From: Piper betle
Taxonomy: Eukaryota; Streptophyta; Magnoliopsida; Piperales; Piperaceae
Direction of reading: 5' to 3'
Length of the DNA stretch: 64,000 bases
NCBI GenBank assembly: GCA_033002965.1
Contig: JAURVB010007440.1
Location: 1 to 64,000 of the forward strand
In this document: piece by piece, positions 39,067 to 49,415 of the stretch
Numbering within the stretch: position 1 is the first letter of the stretch
Layout: every line of letters begins with the position of its first letter
The notes under the pieces: model-generated
The model's input: the letters and a program-made list of their open reading frames with translations, nothing else
What the model was told of the DNA's origin: nothing
Database searches by the model: none
Translations under genes and position numbers: made by a program

Positions 39067-40570
39067 ATGGCCACCGTCGCCGCCGGCGTTGTCTTCTTTT
39101 CCGGCGCCGGGACCCTCCCCTGTATCTGCCGGCCGACTGTCGGGGGACGGCAGCGGCGCAGGCTGCCGGCGGCGGCGGCTGCGAAGCCGTTCAGGAACGG
39201 TAGCCCGCCGGAGACGGACTGTCCGGTGCCGCCGGAGCAGCAGCCGGTGAACGAGTTCCGGGCGCTGGCGGCGTCCCTCCCCTTCTCGTGGGCGGCGGCG
39301 GACCTCCCCCACTTCGGCGCCCGCCTCCTCCTCCTCGGCGGCTCCTTCGCCCTCTTCCTCGGCCTCCCCGTCGCCTGGTTCGGCGTCGTCGACCCCGACC
39401 GCGACCCCCTCAAATCCGCCGTCGCCGCCGCCGCCGCCGGCGTCCTGGCCGACACCTTCGTCGTCCTCCGCATCTACCTCGGCTGGGCCTACGTCGGCAA
39501 CCGTCTCCTCAGCGCCACCGTCGAGTGTAAGCTCCGAGCAAAGCTCCGATCAACAACTGAAAACTCTCCTAAAGATTCGATCTTTTTGATAAGAACAGAT
39601 TTTTTTTTCTGTAGTTTGTGATCAATTGATTGATGTTTTTGTTGGATTGCAGATGAAGAAACAGGTTGGTATGATGGTCAGGTACTACTAGTTCTTCCAT
39701 AACAATTTTTTTGGTCTCATTTTTCAGCTGATCAACTTTGTTTAAACAAGAGATTAGAATTATCTTTCTTTTCAATTTGGGTATTAAAACTTAGGATTGG
39801 TTGTTTGATACTGTTTACAATATTGATTGAGCTGATTGCTCAACTTGAGCATGCATTATAGTCTAGGAATTGCTGGCATGTGACAAGATTTAACTTGTGT
39901 AGAATTGGAGGTTGATGGGTCAATTACTATAAATATGTTTAATTAATTGCATGGACTATAGTCTACGAATTTCTGCGTCCATTCTTCACCATTCTCGGTT
40001 GCAAAACCATTTTCCAGATGATCAAGTCTTATATGATTTGTGCTGTCTGAAATGAAATGTACTCTCTAAGTCAATCAAACTTGAACTGTTAACTATTACT
40101 TGGTGGGATTTGAGATGTAATGCTACCTTAATAGCTAGCTTCAGATTTTGTGGTGGAGTATGCTTTTAACAACTTGCTAAGGCCTTCATGGTTATGACAG
40201 ATATGGGTGAAGACTCCGGAAGTGTTGGCGCGAGATAGGCTTCTGGGTTCATTCTCAGTAAGAAGATGATCAATTATTGCTTTGAAGAAAGCTTTTCATT
40301 GGTTTGAATATAGCTTTGAACTCTTTCTTCTTCACTGTACAGGTGAAGCCTGTGCTGAGCCGAGTGAAATACACCTTGATTGGTCTGGCAATCTCTTTAT
40401 TTGTCTGTGTTGTTCTCTTTGTGAACATTGAGAACCCCAAGAGCAAGAAACTGTACACAGATGATGCCAGTAAAACTGCTGTACCAGGGGTCTACAATGA
40501 TGATTCTGCTAGAACATTTGAGCCCGATGCTTTCTGTGGTGAACCTAACATCTCTTCGAGGTTCCCTTGA
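39067..40570 (+). CDS. CGLD27: CGLD27/DUF1230 (Ycf36-like) chloroplast membrane protein
   Basis: Four exons with consistent phase: 39067-39526, 39653-39681, 40201-40257, 40343-40570; 257 residues. A GC-rich first exon encodes a basic/Ala-rich transit-peptide-like leader, then CPVPPEQQPVNEF. Next is FSWAAADLPHFGARLLLLGGSFALFLGLPVAWF with the first membrane segment, FVVLRIYLGWAYVGNRLLSA, the short ETGWYDGQ exon, IWVKTPEVLARDRLL, and a last exon with a second hydrophobic segment (YTLIGLAISLFVCVVLFV). This order is typical of DUF1230 proteins conserved in the green lineage and cyanobacteria. Arabidopsis CGLD27 is linked to iron status and photoprotection; the biochemical role is not established. 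Its 3' flank takes part in the duplications to the right. Confidence 0.9.
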
Positions 40571-40625
40571 GGTTCTTTGGAGTACTGTGTATAATTGTAA
40601 AGGTTATACTCAATGGTTAAAGTGA

Positions 40626-41850
40626 ATTGAATGTGAAATCGAAGGTAGCAATGTTGAGTCGTATACGATGCATTTTTTGATATCTTCCAAGTTCCAACTA
40701 TAGCAGTAGATATATACAAAGAAAAACAATTATTAGTTGCATAAAATATTAGTTAGTTTGAAGCGTGTTGAGTTTGTTGGAGTCGTTCCATGTGAGGAGC
40801 GGTAACGGTGAAAGCGCCGCGACAACAGCTCCAGGACGACGGCCATGGCACCCCAGCGCTGTGAGGGAGCAATTTCTACTAGATTTGGGCATGGGCAGGC
40901 ACCCCGACCTGCCCGTGGTCGCCCCAGCTCTAGTGGCAGACAGAGTTTTGGGATTTTTAAGCTAAAGTTTGAGGATTTCGTAGTAAGGAAGCTTATTTTG
41001 CAAAAGCACATCAATTTTTTAAAGAGCGCCTGGGGTTTTACTTTGGAGAAGAGAAAGAAGATGTTTTTGTTGCGAGAAGGAGACCGTGCTCTGTAAATTA
41101 AAATCGATTGGATCAACTAAAGTGAATTCTTCATCAAAATCAACATTAGATTGGTTTACTTTCGATTTTCTTGCCCTATTTAGATCAAATTTCATTATGA
41201 TTGATAATTTTTCGCGGAGAAATTTTTCTCAAAGATTATTAAGTGTGGTTGTACTCGAATTTATTTAGGAGTAATATCACTCTGTGAATAGTTTTAATTA
41301 GCTATTATAGAGGTAGTTTGTCTCTCTACTTCAAATATCAGTGAGTGTAATTGATCTATAACATTATAGTGGAAGTTTAAGTCTTGATTTTTTCTTCGGA
41401 ATTTGAGGGTTCTGAAGGTAAACTTTTATTTTTTTTAAAAATTTTGTTAGTAGTTTGTGAGTAGATATATTGTCTGTATCATCTTGTCAATGTCAAGTAA
41501 TTAAAATGTTTTAAAATTTATAATTTGTGATTAGGTATATTGTTTGTATCATCTTGTCAATTTAAGTAATTAAAAAGTTTCAAAATTTTGTGATGCAAAA
41601 AATTCCAAACGAAGCACCAACCTTATCCGTTTGTACCCTTGCAATGTGAGGTCCGAAACATTTTCCTTTTTTTGTTAAAATCTGAAACACATTGGAATTC
41701 GTTTACCATTGTAGTAAAAGACATCCACAGGCTTCATGCGGATATCTCTCTTTGGACTATCTTGCCTCTATGAAATGGCTCCATAGTCCCCTGTTTGATG
41801 ACACTTGACTAGTTGGATCGGGTGTGAGAATAATTGTTAGCGGCTCTTCC
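40626..41850 (+). repeat. Duplicated upstream module, copy 1 (precedes inhibitor gene A)
   Basis: This about 1.2-kb stretch recurs as copy 3 at 62655-63866, and its right part as copy 2 at 56965-57813. Shared marks include TGAATGTGAAATCGAAG, GTTCCAACTATAGCAGT, GAGGGAGCAATTTCTACT, GTATCATCTTGTCAAT (twice in copies 1 and 3, once in copy 2) and CCAACCTTATCC. The left end begins in the 3' flank of CGLD27, so the duplication unit took in that gene's end. Confidence 0.85.
41769..41776 (+). promoter_or_regulatory. Altered TATA box of inhibitor gene A
   Basis: CTCTATGAAATGGCTCC, where the paralogous copy 2 promoter has CTCTATAAAATGGCTCC. TATAAAAT has become TATGAAAT, about 95 bp before the ATG. Confidence 0.6.
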
Positions 41851-41864
41851 CATTGTTTAGAACA

Positions 41865-44336
41865 ATGGAGATGAAAGCTCTCGCCTTGTTTCTGATTCTA
41901 GCCATAGGTGCTTACAATGTTCACTATTCGATCGCCATCAAAGACTCCGGGGGCCTTCCCATTGAAGGTAATGAACTCAAAAGATATCCAACCCTGTTTA
42001 TCAGCTTTGAGCTCTTGGGTCATCTTGATATTGGTAGTACAACTGATACATTTTTTCTAGTATTGCTGTAATTGAGCACAGCCATCTTGGCTGTGCTCAA
42101 TTTTTTCGGCCGTTGGATTGAATCCAACGGCTGAAAATTCCCCCCTCACCCTTCCAAAAAAAAAAAAAATTTTTGCCGCCTTTTCCCCGCCGCCGCGCGC
42201 TCCGCCGCGCCGCCGTCCGCTCGCCGCGCCGCCGCCGCTCCGCTCCGACTAGTGGGCAGACCCCGCCTCGCCACCGTCGTCAAGTCCGGCGTCCTCCACA
42301 TCCCCTCCGGCTGCGCCCTCCACGTCCCCTCCCGCCGCGACCTCCACGTCCCGGCCACCCCGCCCTCCACGTCCCGGCCGCCCCCCATGCCGCGCCACTC
42401 GTCCTGCCCACCTTGGGTCACCCGGGAAGGGATCAAGAAGGGAGGGCCGTCGTTGGCCGGCAGTGGGCGGGCGGCGGGCGGCCGGCGATCGGCTGAGTTG
42501 GGAAAAACAGGGTGCCGGCGAACAGGGGAGGGAAGAGGAAAAGGCAGGGGTAGTTTCGTAATAAAAATTTGACTCGTTCCCGACTCGAGTCAATATTACG
42601 AAATATATCTTAAAAAATATTTAAAAAAATACCATAAAATATAATAATCCATTATAATTCAATTATTTTATTTTATGATATTTTTCTGTATTTTTTTATA
42701 TTTTTTGGATTTATTTCGTAATATTAACACAAGTTAGGACCGAGTCAAGTTTTTATTACCAAACTACCCCTCTCAAAAATATGAAAAAAATAGAATTAAA
42801 AACCATAAAATAAAATAATCTATTAGAATTAGATTATTTTATTTTAGGGTATTTTCCTATATATTTTTTAAATTTTTTAGGATTTATTTCGTAATATTAA
42901 CTCAAATCGGGACCGAGTCAACATTTTATTTTAAAATATGAACAAAATAGGGTAACATACTATAAAATAAAATAATCCATTATAATTCGATTATTTTATT
43001 TTATAATATTTTCCTGTATTTTTTTTATATTTTCGGTATTTATTTTGTAATATTGACTCGAGTTGGAACCGAGTCAAATTTTTATTATAAAAAATTTATC
43101 CCGCTACAAATTCAAGTCCCAACTCGGTCCGGACTCAAGTTGGGACTTGAATTTGTAGCGGGGTTAATTTTTTATAATAAAAATTTGTAGCGGACTCTAA
43201 GTTTTTATTACCGAATTATTTTATTTTTTAAAAAATTTATTTTATAATTAAAACTTGACTCGATCCTGCACGGGTTCGAGTCAAGTTTTTATTTTATGGT
43301 ATTGTATTTTTAAAAAAAATTTAAAAATCAATTTTGTAGTATTGACTCGAGCCAGAGTGAGCCAAATTTTTATTTTACAGTATTTTATTTTTTAAAATTA
43401 TTTTTAATATTTATTTCGTAATATTGACTCGGGAGCGAGTCAAACTTTTATTACGAAAATGCCATCGCCCCCTTCCACCCCGCCCTCCTCCCCCGCCCCT
43501 GTTTTTTCGCGCCACCGTCGGCGGTGCTGTGGTGACGCCGGCGTGGGGTTGGGGCGAAACGGGCGGAGAGGGGGAGGGAAACCGGACGTGGGGCATGGGG
43601 CGGAGCGAGGGCCGCGGGGCGGGGCGGGGCGGGGGCGGCTGGGGGGTGAAAGCAGGGGAGGGGGGGAAGGGTGGGGGCGGGGCGGGGGGCGTGGCCGGAG
43701 GGCCGCGGGGCAGAGAAAGGGGCGTGGGGTGGGGCGGGGCGGTAGGCGCGGGGGAGGGGCGTGGGGTGCGGGGCGGAGCGAGGGCCGCGGGGCGGGGCGA
43801 GGGGCGCTGCGGGGGGTGAAAACAGGGGAGGGGGGAAGGGTGGGGGCGGGGCGGGGGGGCGGGGCAGCGCAAGGGTCGTGCGGGGGGCGCGGGGGGAGGG
43901 GCGGGAGGCGCGGGGCGGAGCGAGGCGGGGCGCGGCGAGGCGCGGCGAGGGGCGCGACGAGGGGCGCGGCGGACCAAATCAGAGGAAGGGGAGGGGGGGG
44001 GAGGGGGGTTTTGATTTAACTTGGGGTATTTTGAGCCGTCCGATCTCAATCGGACGGCTCTAAACAAATTCGAGCACAGCCATGTTGGCTGTGCTCTATT
44101 ACAGGAAACATTCCCTCATATATATATATATATATATATATGCAGCTGGTGATGGAATAAGCAGCAATGGAGGTGAGAAATGGTGCGAGGACTTGTGCGT
44201 GTGTACCAAGTCTATTCCTCCTCAGTGCACATGCTTGGATGATGGTGTCTCTTGCCTTCCCGGTTGTAATAGTTGCCTCTGCATCCCCTTTTACCATCCC
44301 GAATGCAGGTGCACTGACGTGAGGGACTACTGCTAG
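41865..44336 (+). CDS. Bowman-Birk-like inhibitor A, with a 2-kb transposon in its intron
   Basis: Two exons (41865-41967 and 44146-44336, phase 1 join). Exon 1 encodes a signal peptide (MEMKALALFLILAIGAYNVH) and propeptide; exon 2 the Cys-rich inhibitor, 12 cysteines, from EKWC to RDYC. Loop 1 is CTKSIPPQC with P1 Lys, a trypsin-type loop. Loop 2 is CIPFYHPEC: same length, but the P1 position is Pro, so the second head should not be a standard trypsin site. Bowman-Birk inhibitors are secreted or vacuolar serine-protease inhibitors used in defence. The intron is filled by the element at 42066-44104, and the acceptor sits just after a TA microsatellite. Splicing across this insertion is assumed. 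Copies C and D have introns below 100 bp. Confidence 0.82.
42550..43460. repeat. AT-rich tandem array with GACTCG..CGAGTC cores
   Basis: Six or so degenerate units of roughly 100-190 bp, marked by TTTCGTAATATTnACTC and GACCGAGTCAA at about 42550, 42712, 42890, 43040, 43250, 43338 and 43412. AT-rich spacers between them contain palindromic TTATTTTATTTTA words. Confidence 0.75.
43082..43180. repeat. Near-perfect long palindrome
   Basis: Left arm (TTATTATAAAAAATTTATCC, CGCTACAAATTC, AAGTCCCAACT) is matched by its reverse complement on the right with a short central spacer around CGGTCCGGACTC. It could fold as a hairpin of about 42 bp stem in an unspliced transcript. Confidence 0.85.
43540..44025 (+). 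other. G-rich tract with quadruplex potential
   Basis: About 480 bp with dozens of runs of three or more G on the plus strand (GGGGCGGGGCGGGG-type), which is the sense strand of inhibitor A. Long open frames here reflect composition only. Confidence 0.8.
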
Positions 44337-44867
44337 AACAATCAGCTCTGTCTGTGACGTTTCCTTTGCAGTGGAGATGAAAAAGAGTACTAGCTTGTAG
44401 TAGTGGAGTGATGATCTTGCACTACTCTTGAAAACAATAATGTATGATATCCATGTAGTTTCATTTGCATGGGTTTAATGGAACTTGGGTTGATGTCAGT
44501 TCATGAAGTATTTGTAGCATCGGCCGCTTTATCTAAACGTTGTCAGTTCATAAAATTGTTTATTTTTAGTAAGACTAAATTTTTACGCAAGATACACGCA
44601 TGTAAGAAAACCCCCCATCATCGCTAAAGCGCAAGAGGGTTGCGAAGCTGCCCACAACAGAATATTCGAACATTAAACTTCTGAGTTCTAATCAGATAGA
44701 ATGCCCTCAAATATTGCATTCCATCTGTAGAGATTTGCAACAATTTGTGTTTGTCACAGTGACCTCCACAAACCCACATATGGGTCTCACGCTTCTCATT
44801 CCATCTTTTCGCTCTACCTTCCTTTTTGTGGCTTTTGCTTTAGAATAGGAATACCCATTTTCTTCTC
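44337..44867. other. Spacer between inhibitor genes A and B
   Basis: 3' flank of A, then from about 44690 the B-type upstream sequence (CTCAAATATTGCATTCCATC) that recurs before copy E at about 59910. No gene is seen. Confidence 0.6.
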
Positions 44868-44875
44868 TATAAAAC
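44868..44875 (+). promoter_or_regulatory. TATA box of inhibitor gene B
   Basis: TATAAAAC about 52 bp before the ATG. The same box and context occur before copy E. Confidence 0.65.
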
Positions 44876-44926
44876 TGTGGAAATAAGTCCATCTATAGAG
44901 TAGGAAAAACCATTGTTTAGGGAAGC

Positions 44927-45368
44927 ATGAATGTGAAGATTTTTTTCAGCTTGCTCTTACTCTTGATTTTCACTGCTCTCCTTCCCACTTATTCAGTAGC
45001 CTATCATCAGAACTCTCTCGATTCTCTAATACGCAAGAGTATGTGCTCTTTTTCTTTTCCCCCTGCATCGGATAGGTTATGATCTTCAATGGGTTGGCTT
45101 ATTTTCTTGCAATTTTGTATGTATAGAGGAGGAACATCACAAGGATAGGAAGGGTGGAGGTGAGAAATGGTGCAACTTGCGTAATTGCACTCGGTCCATC
45201 ACTACCGAGTACTGTAGGTGCTTGGACGATGCCAGTCCTTCTGGTAACTCTGCCTGCCAGCACTGTTCATGCACTCGAGGCATACCTCCAGAGTGCTACT
45301 GCGGCGACGTTAATTGTTCAGCACTCGACTTGTTATTCACCATCGACTTGTTATTCACCATTAACTAA
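44927..45368 (+). CDS. Bowman-Birk-like inhibitor B, divergent (10 cysteines)
   Basis: Exons 44927-45038 and 45127-45368, phase 1. Exon 1 gives a signal peptide (MNVKIFFSLLLLLIFTALLP) and YHQNSLDSL propeptide. The mature part starts EKWCN. Compared with C and D, the second cysteine has become Arg (WCNLRNC) and the one before the interdomain segment is gone (SPSGNSAC). Loop 1 is CTRSITTEYC, one residue longer, with the conserved Pro-Pro replaced by Thr-Thr; loop 2 is CTRGIPPEC, P1 Arg with P1' Gly. The C-terminus differs: instead of ..KNYC-stop it reads DVNC and then DLLFTIDLLFTIN, encoded by a short tandem duplication. An open frame is kept, but folding is doubtful. Possibly a decaying copy. 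Confidence 0.75.
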
Positions 45369-45993
45369 AATGTCCTTAATAAAAAGTTGGTGTGTCAATG
45401 GGTTAAGTGATGTTATAAATATTAAAAACTAAGTTGATGTGACCATAATTAAAGTGTTGATGTAAAACAAGGCATTAGTACTAATATCAAATTTGTCATT
45501 AAAATTTTAAATCTATCATAAAAACAGTGTCTGAAAAACTTTCTTCAATATTTTGTTCACATCAATGACGACAAATTTTACCTCATTATGCCCTGCATTG
45601 ATGTGATAATACTTTATATAGAATAATTTTCCTATCCTTGGTTTAACATTTAAAATTAAAGAGGTTTAGTTAATATATACTTAAGTTTGATAAATTTATT
45701 CACTAAATTATACACCATGTCCAAAAGAATACAAACCCTTTTTGCACATCCCATCAGTAATATTATCATGTAAACTTGGTGACACTGATCCAAGAAAAAT
45801 ATATAATTAAATCATGGGGTGCTAATCTGCATTATACCTGCTAATATCATATATTGGTGCCTCATCTGCAATATCCAATCTGATGAGATCTGCAGAAATT
45901 TGTGCTTGACACAGCGGCCTCCACTACCCCATGTGCATCACATATCGCACACCATCTTGATCAGATTGATACAAAAAAACCATTTCTTTCCTC
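45369..45993. other. Spacer between inhibitor genes B and C
   Basis: AT-rich, no gene. The last 130 bp (ATATCCAATCTGATGAGATC, CTTGACACAGCGGCCTCC) is a diverged version of the B/E-type upstream sequence, so the promoter region of C is also homologous. Confidence 0.5.
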
Positions 45994-46000
45994 TATAAAA
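45994..46000 (+). promoter_or_regulatory. TATA box of inhibitor gene C
   Basis: CTCTATAAAAACTATG, about 65 bp before the ATG at 46063. Confidence 0.65.
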
Positions 46001-46062
46001 ACTATGAAAACAAGGCCATCCATAGAGTACCAAATCGTTTTCGAGCACCAGCAACCGTGAAG

Positions 46063-46441
46063 ATGAAGGCTTCTTGCAGCGTGATCTTACTCCTGATTTT
46101 CACTGCTCTCCTTGCTACTTACTCACTAGCTTATGATCATCAGAACGCTTTCAATTTTATCGTCGAGAGTATGCTCTCTCTTTTTTTAAGCATCCTAGTT
46201 GATGATCTTCAATGGGTATGGATTATTTTTGTGCAATTTTGTGTGTACAGGTCATGTTGAGGATGGGAGAAGTGGCGATGAGAAATGGTGTAACGTGTGT
46301 GCCTGCACTCGGTCCATCCCTCCCCGCTGTAGGTGCTTGGACAAAGGAGCTCCTTCTTGTTACCCTGCTTGCCAGAGCTGTCCATGCACTCGGTCCATAC
46401 CTCCGCAGTGCCACTGCAGCGACATTAAAAACTACTGCTAA
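46063..46441 (+). CDS. Bowman-Birk-like double-headed trypsin inhibitor C
   Basis: Exons 46063-46168 and 46251-46441 (intron 82 bp, phase 1); 97 residues. Signal peptide MKASCSVILLLIFTALLATYS, short propeptide with YDHQNAFNF, then the inhibitor from EKWC to KNYC with 12 cysteines. Both reactive loops carry P1 Arg: CTRSIPPRC and CTRSIPPQC, so both heads should hit trypsin-like proteases. By the classical 14-Cys numbering, the first cysteine (CC reduced to WC) and the last are absent. These two pair with each other in Bowman-Birk inhibitors, so one whole disulfide seems lost. Nearly identical to copy D. Best intact member of the cluster. Confidence 0.92.
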
Positions 46442-47307
46442 GATCATTAGCAAGCAGCCTTGTTACTATGAAATAAAGCTTCGGCTAGAAAAAGTTAATT
46501 TGTTACCACGCTTGTGTATGCAATATTCGGCGATTAATATAATGAATCTGCACTTGTATCATTTCCAATGGTGGCTGTTCAACTTTCACCTCTGAAAAGT
46601 TAAAGAAATGTAAGTTAACTTCACCGATATTACTCAATTTTACGCGAATGATGAGCAAATTCTCCATGCTGTGTTTTTTCATTGATATTTCTCAATTTAA
46701 GTGATGTTTTTCATTGACATGTTAACTGGCAACCTTTTTGCAAGATAACTAAGGTAATATAAGTTGTGGTTTGTCTTGGAAAAAAAAGTGAAGGTAACAA
46801 AATTGCATCTGCCTCATCAGATATAATTGACACGTGGTTTCCACTAAGCTCAACCCCAATTAAAACCCAACAATAAAAATAATAGGGTATTTATAGGGAG
46901 ATGTGTGAGCAAATGGGCCTTATCGATGACTATAGAGGACGTGGGCCTAAAGTGTCACTAGATGGGCCTTAAATTTTATCAATTAGGGTTGAATTAGGGT
47001 TCCTTATCTCCTCCCCGTCTCCGCCACCACCGCCCATCAGGTCGAAGTGCCCAACGCTAGATGGGATATTTATATGCCAAACACCAAATTATGGTTAAGA
47101 AATGCGGTATTTGTATGCGGAGAAGTGTGTGTAGATGGGCCTGAAGTTTCTCTAGACCTAGAGGGTACTGAACTTTTATTTTTATTGATTATTTAGAGAT
47201 AAATTAGGGTTTTGCGACTAACCACAACCACTTTTGCTGGAGAGGAGTGTCTAATAAGGTAATGCCCTAGCTACACGGCCGAGTCGAGGAAGAAAGGAGG
47301 TCTTTGT
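46442..47307. other. 3' flank of inhibitor C and spacer with local repeats
   Basis: 46442 to about 46863 is homologous to the 3' flank of D (58232-58654). After that come diverged repeats of a unit with GGAGAAGTGTG, GATGGGCCT and GAGGACGTGGGCCTAAAG words; related pieces lie at about 47113 and 48215. No gene is seen. Confidence 0.6.
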
Positions 47308-47315
47308 GTGCGGAG

Positions 47316-48208
47316 CAGTGTTGCAGAAATCGGCCGATTCCGTGCGGAATCGGCCGATTTAAATCGGATCGGCGTCGCGCCGATCCGATTTCGGGGCCGA
47401 ATCGGGCGGCCCCGAATCGGCCCCGGAATCGGCCGAGTTCGGCCGATTCCGACCGATTTAAATCGGAATCGGAATCGGCCGATTTAAATCGGAATCGGTT
47501 TTTTAAGAAATTACCAAAATACCCTAGGTATGATTTTTATTAAATTAGTTAAGCATGGGTAAAATAGTAATTTGGATTTTAAAAACCTAAAATCAAACCC
47601 GCTCCCCCGACACCGCCGCCGCTCGTCCGCCCGCCGCCGCCCGGTTTCCGCCTCCGCCGTGCGGCCCCGACTCCGCGTTCGCCGCCGACCGGGCTGCCGA
47701 CCTCGCCGCCGACCTCGCAACGTCGCCGCCCACCCGTGGCCGGACCGAATCGGGCACGCACGAATCGCCGCCGACTCCGCCGCCGGCTCCGGGCCGCCGA
47801 CGGTTCGTCCGGCCGGGCTGCCGACATCGCCGCCGCGAGACTCGCCGCCGACCGGGCCGCCGGTGGCGGCGGGGGTAAAAATCGCACGGTGGCATTCTTG
47901 TAATTAAAAGTTGACTCGAGTCTAACTCGAGTCAAAAATAATAATTAATTCGAAATAATTTAAAAAAAATCTTAAAAAATATTTAAAAATATCAAAAACT
48001 ATAATACACAGAATAATATCAAAATAACATCAATACTTAATTTTAATATATTTATATTATAAATTGTCAAATTATTATATATAACTGATTAAATTAATTT
48101 GGACCGATTCAACTGAACCGATTCATGGCCGATTCAGACCGATTCCGATTCCGATTCCGATTCACTGGAAAACCGATTCCGATTCCGATTCCGATTTATG
48201 CAACCATG
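47316..48208. mobile_element. hAT-type non-autonomous element with perfect 8-bp target duplication
   Basis: The element is flanked by GTGCGGAG at 47308-47315 and again at 48209-48216, an 8-bp target duplication as made by hAT transposases. Ends are inverted: CAGTGTTGCAGAAATCGG on the left, and CATGGTTGCATAAATCGG read from the right. Subterminal regions carry many CCGATT/AATCGG words. The interior has a GC-rich block, then TTGACTCGAGTC and an AT-rich tail. No transposase. A related, truncated copy lies at 61773-62522. Confidence 0.9.
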
Positions 48209-48515
48209 GTGCGGAGAAGTGCAAGTAGTTGGGCCAAGATCGCACTCACCTACTGTAGAGGACGGGGGCCTAAAGCATTTACGATCGATGAATACGAGTA
48301 TATAGGCCTAAAATGTAACTTGATGGGCATCAATTTTCATTGATTAATTTATACGGGCATGGAAATAGATACAACATGAAATAAACTTTTAACATGAAAA
48401 CGTAAGAGAGCATTATCCACAGTTGATTGTAGATAAACTATCGATATTAATATAAAAGCGGTTGTGCAGCCATAAATAAGATTTGTAGCCCAATGTAAAT
48501 ACACGTTCATGTTTA

Positions 48516-49038
48516 CAGGGGTGTAAACGAGCTGAGTCGAGTAAAGATATTTTTAAATTTAATGTGATTTTTGACGACCATGTTTAAGAGCAGGGATGTC
48601 TTTGATGTATTATACGTCGAAGGGATGCCTTTGATGTATTATATGCCGAATCAAACTCGTCTAAAATTTATAATATTTAGGTTTGGCTCGTATTCGGCTC
48701 TCTATATTTCTGAGCCAAGATCGAGTACAGCGAATGCTGTGTTTGGCTCGTGCTCAGCTTATATAAGATCAAAATTTTATTTCCAACTATGTAAGTTCAA
48801 CGTGACTTCAATAATATTAACAAACTAAATATTTTTTCGAGTTAAAACATATCGAGTTTGAGTTTAGAGCGAAACCAAGCTGAACACTTCTTAACTTAAA
48901 CTCTTGATTGTTGTTTAATGAGCTATTCATTTTAACCCAAATATTTTTGCGAACATAAAATTATCGAGTACAAGTTTAAGCCAAATCGAGCCGAACATGA
49001 AATTCTTGCGATTTAGGTTAGGCTTATTTACATCCCTG
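48516..49038. mobile_element. hAT-like MITE, GAGCTCGAG family
   Basis: Inverted ends CAGGGGTGTAAACGAGC and, from the right, CAGGGATGTAAATAAGC. The interior has repeated CGAGTTTGAG/TCGAGCCGAAC words. Flanks ATGTTTA (48509-48515) and ATATTTA (49039-49045) differ at one base and may be a decayed target duplication. It lies about 380 bp before the first recognisable exon of the CBL gene. Confidence 0.7.
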
Positions 49039-49415
49039 ATATTTAATATTTAATATGGGCATTCAACAAAGAAATTTAGTTATATGGCATCTCTAATTAG
49101 GATTATGATCTGGAAAAACATTATTAAGCTCGAGGTTATTTGGCGGTGATGGTTGCACCGCAATCATCCAAATCATCGTTTATTTGTTTCAAAAAAAAAA
49201 ATCATTATATATTTGTTTCGAAAATAAAAGTGTTTTCATTCTGTGGTTTTGATATTTGATATGTTGCAAACTTTTTTTTACCGTATCTAATCGGATTTCT
49301 TCTTGTTAAAAATCATGGATTCGGTATGATCTGAAATAAAGTTTGCTTTTTTTGGTTGGTAGGATCTTTGTGCTTTTATGTTTCTGATTTGGTAGTTGTG
49401 GGTGTTGTGGAGTAG
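49039..49415. other. 5' flank of the CBL gene
   Basis: AT-rich. No start codon in frame with the first recognised CBL exon is present; an in-frame TAG lies at 49413-49415, directly before it. Confidence 0.5.

Larger units (their letters stand above)
42066..44104. mobile_element. 2-kb non-autonomous inverted-repeat transposon in the intron of inhibitor A
   Basis: Terminal inverted repeats of about 33 bp start CTGTAATTGAGCACAGCC on the left and CTGTAATAGAGCACAGCC on the right, and each is itself a hairpin (42074-42098, 44072-44096). A second hairpin follows inside each end (42107-42133; 44033-44060). The interior has three parts: a GC-rich block (42170-42560), an AT-rich tandem array with a long palindrome (42550-43460), and a G-rich block (43540-44025). 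No transposase or target duplication is seen. Superfamily unknown. Confidence 0.75.

Noticed and set aside
40765..41116. Open frames conserved between 40.8 kb and 62.9 kb copies
   Set aside because: Conservation is explained by the DNA duplication of the module. Frames differ in length and show no recognisable protein.
43411..44067. Long open frames of Gly/Arg or Pro/Ala in the G-rich tract
   Set aside because: Strand-biased G-runs lack stops by composition. They lie in the intronic element of inhibitor A and have no protein-like pattern.
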